64,000 bases of DNA from Saccharicrinis sp963677245 (GTDB lineage: Bacteria; Bacteroidota; Bacteroidia; Bacteroidales; Marinilabiliaceae), in contig OY781921.1 of NCBI GenBank assembly GCA_963677245.1, positions 1,860,001 to 1,924,000 on the forward strand, given 5' to 3'. Below, one piece after another: positions 56,463 through 64,000 of this stretch. Both the position numbers and the translations under genes were made by a program. Position 1 is the stretch's first letter, and every line of letters starts with the position of its first letter. The notes beneath the pieces are model-generated. The model searched no databases. It saw only the letters and a program-made list of their open reading frames with translations, and was not told the DNA's origin.

Positions 56463-57410
56463 ATGAAGAAATGTAATTATGGCTATCCTTTCTTAATTAT
56501 AGGAATAGTGCTCTTATTATCTGCTTGTAAAAAGCAAGAGATTGAACCACTTACAAGCGAAACTCAGTTAAAATCAACTTACACATTAAACAATTGGATG
56601 TCAATCATTGATGATAATACCCAATTATCTGAATTATCCATTCCAGGTTCTCATGATGCCGGAGCCATGTACGAATCTTGGCCAGGCACAGCAAAATGTC
56701 AGGATCTGACCATAGGGGAACAATTAAATATTGGAACTCGCTTTATTGATATTAGATGCCGCCATATCGATGATGCTTTTGCTATCCACCACGGTTCGGT
56801 TTACCAAAATCTCAATTTTGATGATGTGCTTGAATATTGCTGGGATTTTCTGGCATCAAACCCAAGTGAGACTATTATTATGAGCGTAAAAGAGGAATAC
56901 GACGAGTCTAATATAACCCGTACATTTCAGGAAACTTTTGACACTTATGTAGCTAAAAATCCGGATGGATGGTATACTGGTGCATCTGCTCCTATCCTGG
57001 GAGATGCCAGAGGAAAAATAGTTTTATTCCGACGCTTTTCTTACTCTACCTCATACGGATTAGCCGCTACACCTGATTGGGCTGACAATTCCACCTTCTG
57101 GATTTACCATTATACAACCTTTAGAGTGCAAGATCAATATCAAGTAGACGACAACAATGATAAATGGAATGCCATCACTTCTATATTTGATGAAGCTACA
57201 AGTGGAAATTCAACAACCTTATTTGTTAATTTTACCAGTGGATATAAATCGGGATGGTTTGGAATACCAAGTATCACTAACGTATCCAATACCATTAACC
57301 CTCTATTGGTCGATTATTTTACTCAAAATACCAATGGAAGGTATGGTATTATCCCAATGGACTTTTCTAACGAAGAACGAAATACTTTAATTGTTGCAAC
57401 TAATTTTTAA
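56463..57410 (+). CDS. PI-PLC X-domain lipoprotein
   Basis: 315 residues with a lipoprotein signal (LLLSAC, Cys22). The phosphatidylinositol-specific phospholipase C X-domain shows LSIPGSHDAGAM with the first catalytic His64, FIDIRCR, and AIHHGSVYQ with the second catalytic His (109 or 110). These two His residues act as base and acid in cleavage of phosphoinositides or related phosphodiesters. A secreted, lipid-anchored form suggests action on host or plant lipids, or on GPI-like or phosphoglycan links. It is an unusual neighbour for arabinan genes. It has no TCCACCT motif upstream, so co-regulation is doubtful. Confidence 0.88.
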   Translation: MKKCNYGYPFLIIGIVLLLSACKKQEIEPLTSETQLKSTYTLNNWMSIIDDNTQLSELSIPGSHDAGAMYESWPGTAKCQDLTIGEQLNIGTRFIDIRCRHIDDAFAIHHGSVYQNLNFDDVLEYCWDFLASNPSETIIMSVKEEYDESNITRTFQETFDTYVAKNPDGWYTGASAPILGDARGKIVLFRRFSYSTSYGLAATPDWADNSTFWIYHYTTFRVQDQYQVDDNNDKWNAITSIFDEATSGNSTTLFVNFTSGYKSGWFGIPSITNVSNTINPLLVDYFTQNTNGRYGIIPMDFSNEERNTLIVATNF

Positions 57411-57422
57411 GAAGTACATTTA

Positions 57423-57458
57423 TAGGTTAGCTTGGAAAAGCAACTCCGGGCTAACCTA
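57423..57458. terminator. Bidirectional terminator-like hairpin between PI-PLC and PL11 genes
   Basis: TAGGTTAGC (57423-57431) pairs perfectly with GCTAACCTA (57450-57458) between two convergent genes. Confidence 0.6.
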
Positions 57459-57462
57459 AATT

Positions 57463-59718
57463 TTACTTAAAACGTTTATCTCCTTTTACAACTACTACCC
57501 TTTCCTTAAAAATAAACCCTTTATAAGTAGCTTCCAACTCTACTTCTATCGTCTGATCTTCTTCGAGTGCAGTTAAGCTAAGGCTTCTTTCGGCTTTAAT
57601 TTCCTTTCCATCTACAAACCACTTATAGGTATCATAATCCAATCCGGCATCTAATGTATATTCCGATTGCCTTGTCCGAATTGTATCCCGCACTATTCTC
57701 TCCGCTCCTGCATAACGGGTATTCATATCATTGATATGCCCTTCCTCTGATCTACCGGATTTAGAATGTGCTCCTCTTTTTAAGCGGTAATGATTATTCC
57801 AGAATTTACCCAAATCAGATCCAAAATAATAACCTAACTGAGTTGGCTGGTTATAACCAATATTTTGGATAGCCACAGATAAACGATACATATGGTCGCT
57901 TAATAAGGAATGAAAACGATATGCTGTTTCAAAAGGTGTCAGGTATACCCTGATCTCTTTATTATCTTTTGTTCGAACCAGTACTTCCTCGCGCCAATCT
58001 CCTATTATATCTGCCTGCAAACAAGGGTTTCCTTTGGTCCAGTTGTTAGCTGCCAAATCATTTTCATCAGGTAAAGGCATTACATCTGTTCCGTTACCAT
58101 TCCATTTACTAATTTTTACTCTCTGCCTGCGAAAAACACCTGAGCCATCCAATAGCTCCCTATTTAAATCACCATCCCACCAAAGTCCCATATTGATGGA
58201 AGGTGTTCTGCGGGTTATCATTTCTCCTTTTGCAGTATAAACGCCTCCTGAATGGGTAGTCCAGACTTCCAATCCTTTAAAACGAGGATCGATATCTGCA
58301 GCCATGGCTCTTCCCACATCTTCAATAGAAGGAATTCCCCATAACAGAGCACCGGTACAAGCATCTCTTAATTCTGAACCAGCCCTTGTGGGGACATGTT
58401 CGTGACAATCCCATACTTCCAATCCCGGCCTTTCAATATCAATATCTGTCAAATGCATGGCGTCACCATGACCCAGTTTGGTATTATATCCTCCAACACC
58501 ATTATCTTCAATCATACAGGCACCAAAAGTAATTTCATCTTTTCCATCTCCATCCACATCACCAACAGCTAAACTGTGGTTTCCTTGTCCCCTGTAGCTA
58601 TTATATTCACCATTATTATCTGAGGTACTGAATTTCCATCTTTTCGTTAACTGATTATCTCTGTAATCCCAAGCCTCAATAACTGTTTTGGCATAATAAC
58701 CACGACTTATAATTATACTTGGTTTCTGTCCATCTAAAAAGGCAACACCACCTAAAAAGCGATCAACTCTGTTCCCTCGGTTATCTCCGTATTCAAAAGG
58801 CGTTCCCCGGGGAATAAAATCACTTCTGGCCAATTCTTTTCCGGTCATTCCTTCAATCACGGATAGAAATTCCGGTCCTTCCATTATTTTGCCATAGGTT
58901 GGTGAAGAAGGATTTCTGTCTACATAATCCAAAATTCCATCCTCATTCTCATCGCCAATAGTAGTGCCATCTCCAAACACCGTTCCTTCGGCGGTTTTTA
59001 CAGCCAACTCTGCTTTTCCATCGCCATTAAAATCATAAACCAGCATTTGGGTATAATGTGCTCCCTGACGAATATTTACACCTAGATCTACTCTCCAAAG
59101 AAAAGTACCATCCAGTTTATAAACTTCAATTAAAGTACCACCGTTACATTCGCCTTTATGTGAATTATCCTTGCCACTATTCTCCCTTTTTAAGAAGATT
59201 TCCATTTCTCCATCTCCATCCACATCTCCAATGGAAGCATCATTCGGGCTATATCTCCATGAACTATCCCCAGGAAAAGGATTAATTGGAATAGTAATAT
59301 AAGGCTTAGCTGCTTTTGCGGTCGTTAAGGTATAATTGGCTAATGTTACACCGGATTCACCATCCTTTAAAATATATTCGTTCGTCTTTTTTACATCAAC
59401 CTTTTCATCCATCAAATAAGTAGATGATGTAATACCTATGCTATTCAACTTTACAGGCTTTTTATTTCCTTCTTTTCTGAAAAGATCAAAAGCTTTGTCA
59501 ATTTTATCCTCCGGTAAATACCTCCAACTAACAGCTACCGTTCCTTCTCCCTGATGAATCGCAACTAAACCTCTATCCAGTTTTTCCTTTTGGATATTTT
59601 GGTCATAATCCGATCCCTTGCAATCACATTCTTTTAATTCCTGACCATTAGCACAAGAAGTCACCCAAAATGTAAATAAAGAGATACAATACAGTTTTGT
59701 TTTTATCGGAAGTAACAT
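57463..59718 (-). CDS. PL11 rhamnogalacturonan lyase, lipoprotein
   Basis: 751 residues with a signal ending VTSC. It has an N-terminal Ig-like region (about 40-130). The large beta-propeller carries many calcium loops: SIGDVDGDGEMEI, VYDFNGDGKAEL and AVGDVDGDGKDEI. The motif GHGDAMHLTDID and the C-terminal IIGDWREEVLVRT and RLSVAIQNIGYNQP are typical of YesW/YesX-type PL11 lyases. It cleaves the rhamnose-galacturonic acid backbone of rhamnogalacturonan I by beta-elimination. A further beta domain (about 665-751) follows. It is the last gene of the RG-I cluster, 63 bp after GH28. Endo or exo action cannot be told from sequence. Confidence 0.92.
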   Translation of the reverse strand: MLLPIKTKLYCISLFTFWVTSCANGQELKECDCKGSDYDQNIQKEKLDRGLVAIHQGEGTVAVSWRYLPEDKIDKAFDLFRKEGNKKPVKLNSIGITSSTYLMDEKVDVKKTNEYILKDGESGVTLANYTLTTAKAAKPYITIPINPFPGDSSWRYSPNDASIGDVDGDGEMEIFLKRENSGKDNSHKGECNGGTLIEVYKLDGTFLWRVDLGVNIRQGAHYTQMLVYDFNGDGKAELAVKTAEGTVFGDGTTIGDENEDGILDYVDRNPSSPTYGKIMEGPEFLSVIEGMTGKELARSDFIPRGTPFEYGDNRGNRVDRFLGGVAFLDGQKPSIIISRGYYAKTVIEAWDYRDNQLTKRWKFSTSDNNGEYNSYRGQGNHSLAVGDVDGDGKDEITFGACMIEDNGVGGYNTKLGHGDAMHLTDIDIERPGLEVWDCHEHVPTRAGSELRDACTGALLWGIPSIEDVGRAMAADIDPRFKGLEVWTTHSGGVYTAKGEMITRRTPSINMGLWWDGDLNRELLDGSGVFRRQRVKISKWNGNGTDVMPLPDENDLAANNWTKGNPCLQADIIGDWREEVLVRTKDNKEIRVYLTPFETAYRFHSLLSDHMYRLSVAIQNIGYNQPTQLGYYFGSDLGKFWNNHYRLKRGAHSKSGRSEEGHINDMNTRYAGAERIVRDTIRTRQSEYTLDAGLDYDTYKWFVDGKEIKAERSLSLTALEEDQTIEVELEATYKGFIFKERVVVVKGDKRFK

Positions 59719-59781
59719 AAGCTATAGTTTTATGATCGTACCAGCTTCAAAGAATAATATTCCGCAAGCAGAAAAATTATT

Positions 59782-61218
59782 TTAATAAGGAGCGACAAAA
59801 GGATCTTTCACCAATTTTCCATCAACTCTAATATCTTTAAAATCGGCATTTTCTACATCAGTATAAATAAACAGAGGTCTTTTATCTTCTTTTTCAAAAT
59901 AAAAACGAATATTATTGAAAAAGATGTCTTTGGCATGACGCACAAAAAAGCCGGAAGCCGGAATAGTTCCAAACATCCATGGTTCCGGGTAGGTCTTTTC
60001 ATTTTCAGGAGGTACTATTTTACCATCCTCAGCAGTAAAACCACCTTTAAAATGAATATTAATATCTGAGAACGAAACTTCCTCGATGGAATGCCCGGGT
60101 ACGCCACTTATGATATTAGAAAACTGAGAATCGGCATTAAATACATTTACATGACTAATTTGTATTCTTCTGAATTTACCAACCGGTGTTCCTTTAGGGC
60201 TTCGTTGGCGGGCTCCCAAACGTAAAAAGAATGGGGAATTCCCCACATTTCGCATGGTGATATTACTCACGACTACATCCTCGAGCCAACCTCCATCAAC
60301 AGCTTCTAATGCCAATCCGCGACTACGCTCAAAAATACAATCTGTAATTAAAATATTTTTAAATCCACCACTCGATTCTGTTCCCAATTTTATTCTTCCT
60401 GTATTTGCTCCATGGTCAGGCGCAACAGATTCATAGGTCTCCCATTTTCCGCTCAACACCGTCCCGTTATCATATCCAGAAACCAGGCAACCACGAATGG
60501 TTACATTCTCAGTATCTTTAAAATAACCCAGACCATAACTCGATTTTAACACGATAGCATCATCCCAGGGGCAATTTACGGTACAATCGGTTATTCTAAC
60601 ATTTCTGCAGCAGTCAATATCGAAGCCATCTCTGTTGGTATCCACCTTTATATTCATCACATGTAAATTATCAACACCTGTAGCCAACAAAGCAAAGTGC
60701 CCGCAATTCAGCATCGAAACATCCTTTAGGGTAATATTTTGACTTTCTTTAATGGCAATCGCTTTGTTTCCCACTCCAGCCAAACGGCTTTCCTCTCTGG
60801 ATAATCCATCCCCATCAATTAAGCCGGAACCACAAATGGTAATATCATGTTCTCCAATTGCCCATATCAAAGAGTTTTTCCAGTGACTATGCCCAAAATC
60901 CTGGTATGGATTATCCGGATTCGGTTCAGCTTGATCATACCCTTCTTTTTCTGTTGGGAAAGCTGCTTTAATCACAGCTCCCGATTCAATATGAAGTGTA
61001 ATGTTACTTTTTAATCGAATAGAAAAACAAGCATAAGTTCCTGCAGGAATATAAATCGTTCCCCCTCCATTTACGGAGGCTTTTAATATAGCTTTATTGA
61101 TAGCTGGAGAATCAATATGAACACCGTCGCCGATTGCTCCAAAATCTTTAATATTATAAATAGCTGCTTGTATAGTAGAAACAACAAATAAGGTGCAGAT
61201 AAAAAATAGATATCGCAT
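59782..61218 (-). CDS. GH28 family glycosidase (polygalacturonase / RG galacturonohydrolase type)
   Basis: 478 residues from the ATG at 61218, which gives a clean signal peptide (MRYLFFICTLFVVSTIQA); an upstream ATG would disrupt it. The right-handed beta-helix starts NIKDFGAIGDGVHIDSPAI. Catalytic-site motifs are NTNRDGFDIDCC (about residues 194-205) and CPWDDAIVLKSS (about 217-228), holding the conserved Asp residues. Repeated coil turns such as NITLKDVSM follow. GH28 enzymes act on galacturonic acid in homogalacturonan or on RG-I; the context favours an RG-I exo-hydrolase. It is probably periplasmic. It lies 20 bp after the DUF4450 gene. Confidence 0.9.
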   Translation of the reverse strand: MRYLFFICTLFVVSTIQAAIYNIKDFGAIGDGVHIDSPAINKAILKASVNGGGTIYIPAGTYACFSIRLKSNITLHIESGAVIKAAFPTEKEGYDQAEPNPDNPYQDFGHSHWKNSLIWAIGEHDITICGSGLIDGDGLSREESRLAGVGNKAIAIKESQNITLKDVSMLNCGHFALLATGVDNLHVMNIKVDTNRDGFDIDCCRNVRITDCTVNCPWDDAIVLKSSYGLGYFKDTENVTIRGCLVSGYDNGTVLSGKWETYESVAPDHGANTGRIKLGTESSGGFKNILITDCIFERSRGLALEAVDGGWLEDVVVSNITMRNVGNSPFFLRLGARQRSPKGTPVGKFRRIQISHVNVFNADSQFSNIISGVPGHSIEEVSFSDINIHFKGGFTAEDGKIVPPENEKTYPEPWMFGTIPASGFFVRHAKDIFFNNIRFYFEKEDKRPLFIYTDVENADFKDIRVDGKLVKDPFVAPY

Positions 61219-61238
61219 TTTAAGGTAATTTTTAATGT

Positions 61239-61997
61239 TTAATCCGGAGTAGACTTCATCCACTCAGTGTCCTTGTTAACCCTGTAAGATCCTTTTTCAA
61301 ATAATTCAGGCAACATAAAATAGTTATAATCTGCATAAGGACTTAAGAAGTAAAAACAGAAATATAAGGGTGAATCATTTTGTAATGATACATTGGCAGC
61401 AACCACTTGTGCTGTTGTATTTTTGCCTGATTTTAAGAGTTGCGCAGGTGTTTCCTGTTGAAAAGCATCTGCCAGTCGCAACTTCGAACCAGCCGGTGTT
61501 TCTGCTTCTAAAATCTTTAATTTACGACTGGTACCATAGTATAAAGTAAAAGAATCTCCCTCTATACTGAACACATTTTGATAGCAATCGTCTGTTTTTA
61601 TTTCCGGCTGCCAATTCACTGAAACCGATTTATTAGAGGCGCCTCCGTATGTCCAAATCAATTCCAAACCATCTGGTAAATCGGAACATTTTAATTGCAT
61701 TACGCCTCCTTTACTATCTTTTAAAGGTCGGATGATATACTCAATTTTTCCTTTGGCAAGAATATCATCTTTTAATACAAATCGGGTTTCTGAATCTGAA
61801 TTTTTCACCTTTATCTGGTCAAAATCAGAAAACCATTTGCTATTCTCGCCATGCATCACTCCTAAACGTAAAGTTCCGGCTAGTTCTGGCGTTAGCAAAG
61901 ACCAGTCAGTACTCTGCCCAAGTACTGACTGTGACATCATCATTAAATATATAATTAACCCGGTATGTAATAAAAACTTATATTTCTTAATTTCCAT
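61239..61997 (-). CDS. Stand-alone DUF4450 protein, secreted
   Basis: 252 residues with a signal peptide (about 1-28, ending SVLGQ). It resembles the DUF4450 domain, which in Bacteroidota is usually the N-terminal part of much longer carbohydrate-active proteins. Here it stands alone. It is beta-rich, with ELAGTLRLGVMHGENSKWF and ELIWTYGGASNKSV segments, and no evident catalytic acid pair. Its start overlaps the end of the CE12 gene by 11 bp, so translational coupling is likely. It may be a binding or accessory module for the RG-I enzymes around it, or a degraded form of the long protein. Confidence 0.65.
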   Translation of the reverse strand: MEIKKYKFLLHTGLIIYLMMMSQSVLGQSTDWSLLTPELAGTLRLGVMHGENSKWFSDFDQIKVKNSDSETRFVLKDDILAKGKIEYIIRPLKDSKGGVMQLKCSDLPDGLELIWTYGGASNKSVSVNWQPEIKTDDCYQNVFSIEGDSFTLYYGTSRKLKILEAETPAGSKLRLADAFQQETPAQLLKSGKNTTAQVVAANVSLQNDSPLYFCFYFLSPYADYNYFMLPELFEKGSYRVNKDTEWMKSTPD

Positions 61998-63201
61998 CTG
62001 GCTTTTCTATTTCAACAAATGGCGTTGGATACCATTTAAAATCTTCAAATTTATCTGGTTGAGAAGGCACAAAATCCTTCACATCATCTCTTAAATATTT
62101 AACCAAAGGAAGGTTAATCTGTTTCATACCATAAACCACACACTGCACAATTTGTGATCCTCCAAAAGGATTAAAATGAGTATTATCTTTCAAAGCTTTC
62201 GGCTGGTTAGGAAAAGTATTTGCAGGATAATGTACAAATGCATGAACCGATTCTTCCACACCCATCGCTTCATATAAAGTTCTGGTATAACTGTGTAAAT
62301 CGATCAAAGGCACATTTTCTTCTTTGGCTAGTTTTTTCATAGCGTCAGGATAATCACCATGGGTATCTACAATCTTACCTTCTTCATTAAAGCTACGACG
62401 TTGAGTAGGGGTTATAAAAACAGGATGAGCTCCTATGGCTCTTGCCTTTTCAATAAACTCCTTTAAACGATCTGTAAAATTCAGGTAAGCACCTCTGCCC
62501 TCTCCTTTTTCTTTTTGGTCGTTATGTCCAAATTCAGCAATGATATAATCTCCCGCTTTCGCTTGAGTCAATAGTTTTTCCAACCTACGTCGGGCAATAA
62601 AGCCTGTTGCTGTTTCTCCAGATTCCGCATAATTGGCCACACAAACCTTATCGTTGAAAAACTTCGGTAACATTTGTCCCCAACCAATCCAAGGCTCATA
62701 ATCCTGATCCACCACTGTTGAATTGGCACATAAAAATACGGTAATCACATCCTGAACCGGTTCTATTTCGATGAATTCTACCTGAGGTGCATCTCCATTA
62801 AATTCAAAGGACAAATGACGATCCCAGTTAGGCTTATTTCGCTCTCTGCTTTTAATACGAACCACACGTCCTTCGCTAATAAGCGTATCTCTTTTATTGA
62901 TGTTAAAATACACATCTTTAAACTCTCCTTTCTCAGTAGAAATACCATCAAAGAACATACGACGAGACTCTCCCCTTATAACGGTATGACCAGCTTCAGA
63001 TTTTGATCCAACTTTTACATGCACCCTGTAATTTCCGTCTGGAACATTTTTAAACATGATGAAGCCATTCTCACCTTTCTCTAATGGCTTAACAATTTTG
63101 TATGGATTTTCTTTTTCAGCACAGGAGAATAATCCCAGTGTAAGCATTAACAGGAAAGTACCTGATATTACTTTTGCTAGATTTAACTTTTTATTTTGCA
63201 C
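61987..63201 (-). CDS. CE12 rhamnogalacturonan acetylesterase, lipoprotein
   Basis: 404 residues with a lipoprotein signal (LGLFSC, Cys27). An N-terminal beta-sandwich (about 40-150) precedes the SGNH hydrolase. Block I is FLCANSTVVDQ with nucleophile S161, where the usual GDS reads ANS. Block III is GHND (225-228), and block V DNTHFN holds D339 and H342. CE12 enzymes remove acetyl groups from galacturonic acid in rhamnogalacturonan I so that lyases can act. It overlaps the DUF4450 gene by 11 bp and follows the GH105 gene by 22 bp. Confidence 0.88.
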   Translation of the reverse strand: MQNKKLNLAKVISGTFLLMLTLGLFSCAEKENPYKIVKPLEKGENGFIMFKNVPDGNYRVHVKVGSKSEAGHTVIRGESRRMFFDGISTEKGEFKDVYFNINKRDTLISEGRVVRIKSRERNKPNWDRHLSFEFNGDAPQVEFIEIEPVQDVITVFLCANSTVVDQDYEPWIGWGQMLPKFFNDKVCVANYAESGETATGFIARRRLEKLLTQAKAGDYIIAEFGHNDQKEKGEGRGAYLNFTDRLKEFIEKARAIGAHPVFITPTQRRSFNEEGKIVDTHGDYPDAMKKLAKEENVPLIDLHSYTRTLYEAMGVEESVHAFVHYPANTFPNQPKALKDNTHFNPFGGSQIVQCVVYGMKQINLPLVKYLRDDVKDFVPSQPDKFEDFKWYPTPFVEIEKPDGN

Positions 63202-63223
63202 GGCTTATTTTTTTAAGGGTCTT

Positions 63224-64000
63224 TTATTTCAATTTATAAACTTCTACTCCTGCTAGCAGAAAACATCCAATACCATAATCTTCAAAGTCGGGCATACTAT
63301 CATAAGTTACCGGCTGTCCATCTTTAGGCTCTTTACCTGTACCTTGCACATAACCCAAAAATCCATTCGGGTGAATAGCTTCTTCAATCATCGTATTCCA
63401 TGCTTTAGTAATAATAGGCAGGTATTTTTCTTTAGATAAATAACCATTATTAATTCCCCAGGCCATTCCATAAACAAAAAGGGATGTTCCGGTTACTTCT
63501 TTTCCTCCGAAGTTCTTAGGATCATGCAAACTTACATTCCAATAACCATCTTTACGCTGGCATTTCACCAAAGCTTCGGTCATAGCTTTAAAGTCATTCA
63601 TATAATCCTGAAAATGCTTCTCGTCTTTAGGAATTTCCTGCATTACTCTTACCAAGGCAGCATACACCCAACCATTTCCTCTTGACCAGTAACAATCTTC
63701 TCCATTTGGTTCTTTGTAAGGAGGTATAAAATCACCATCTCTCCACCACAAACCATCTTCGGCATTATATAGCCCTATGCCGGCCATTTCATTACGACAG
63801 TAGGCATACATATCCCACATCTTATCAAAATACTTTGAGTCATTTAGTGTAACACCTAATTTAGCAAAAACAGGCATTCCCATTTGAATGGCATCAATCC
63901 ACCACCAATCATCATTTTGTGGCGTATTTACCAACATATCCAAATTGGCAATAGCTTTACGAATAGTCTTTGGTTCCTGGTTTAATCGATATAAATCAAT
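63224..64000 (-). CDS. GH105 unsaturated rhamnogalacturonyl hydrolase, 5' end beyond window
   Basis: The frame is open to the window edge; 258 C-terminal residues are visible. The alpha/alpha-barrel has NTPQNDDWWWIDAIQMGMPV (the family active-site region, with the catalytic Asp in WWWIDA), EDGLWWRDGDF, YWSRGNGWVYAAL and GTSLFVYGMAWGIN. GH105 enzymes remove the unsaturated galacturonic acid left by PL11 from the end of rhamnogalacturonan oligosaccharides, releasing rhamnose-ended products. It is the most upstream visible gene of the minus-strand RG-I cluster. The signal peptide and the true start lie outside the window. Confidence 0.88.
   Translation of the reverse strand: MDLYRLNQEPKTIRKAIANLDMLVNTPQNDDWWWIDAIQMGMPVFAKLGVTLNDSKYFDKMWDMYAYCRNEMAGIGLYNAEDGLWWRDGDFIPPYKEPNGEDCYWSRGNGWVYAALVRVMQEIPKDEKHFQDYMNDFKAMTEALVKCQRKDGYWNVSLHDPKNFGGKEVTGTSLFVYGMAWGINNGYLSKEKYLPIITKAWNTMIEEAIHPNGFLGYVQGTGKEPKDGQPVTYDSMPDFEDYGIGCFLLAGVEVYKLK

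Noticed and set aside
57463..64000. RG-I enzymes as type IX secretion substrates
   Set aside because: None of the C-termini visible here carries a type A or type B sorting domain; the signals are lipoprotein or ordinary signal peptides.

Overview
The window looks like a chromosomal segment of an A+T-rich marine or salt-adapted member of the Bacteroidota, most likely Marinilabiliales-like. This rests on gene content, not on any marker gene: type IX secretion cargo and PorP/SprF proteins, a SusC/SusD pair, a hybrid two-component regulator, many Bacteroidota lipoproteins, several promoters close to the Bacteroidota consensus (TTTG, about 19-20 nt, TAnnTTTG) and an NhaD sodium/proton antiporter. 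No rRNA, tRNA or CRISPR array was seen.

Layout. (1) 1-3.4 kb: 5' end of a membrane sensor kinase, a small cysteine-rich PAS-like protein, and a lipoprotein / LytS-type kinase / LytTR regulator operon. (2) 3.4-5.0 kb: an intact IS5/IS1182-like insertion sequence. (3) 5.0-14.3 kb, minus strand: a type IX secretion cassette, a 2046-residue cargo protein, PorP/SprF, a second cargo and a second PorP/SprF. (4) 14.3-24.3 kb: mixed housekeeping and small genes: an esterase, exonuclease III, a DUF6261 protein behind a 41-bp palindromic repeat array, an NhaD-TrkH ion-transport pair, a VOC protein, a CPBP protease and a small gene split by a frameshift. (5) 24.3-30.9 kb, minus: a six-hairpin glycosidase, a GH31 alpha-glucosidase and a BNR-4 beta-propeller protein. 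(6) 31.3-36.6 kb: an L-rhamnose operon (rhaT-rhaA-rhamnulokinase-fucO), a MITE-like palindrome downstream, and a truncated divergent regulator upstream. (7) 36.9-57.4 kb: an arabinan utilisation locus with three GH43 enzymes, GH127, a hybrid two-component regulator, SusC, SusD, a putative surface glycan-binding lipoprotein with a duplicated module, and a PI-PLC-like lipoprotein. (8) 57.5-64 kb, minus: a rhamnogalacturonan I backbone cluster (PL11, GH28, DUF4450, CE12, GH105), running off the window.

Together, regions 6-8 read as a pectin pathway. GH43 and GH127 enzymes strip and cut arabinan side chains, SusCD imports the products, and the hybrid regulator senses them. CE12, PL11, GH105 and GH28 deacetylate and cut the rhamnogalacturonan backbone. 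RhaT, RhaA, the kinase and FucO catabolise the released rhamnose. A rhamnulose-1-phosphate aldolase is absent from the window, and the expected AraC-type regulator survives only as a 5' fragment.

The least explained signals are the duplicated module of the 47.2-48.9 kb lipoprotein, a shared TCCACCT promoter motif upstream of arabinan genes, the 41-bp dyad array at about 18.0-18.24 kb, and the long palindrome at 31.06-31.23 kb.
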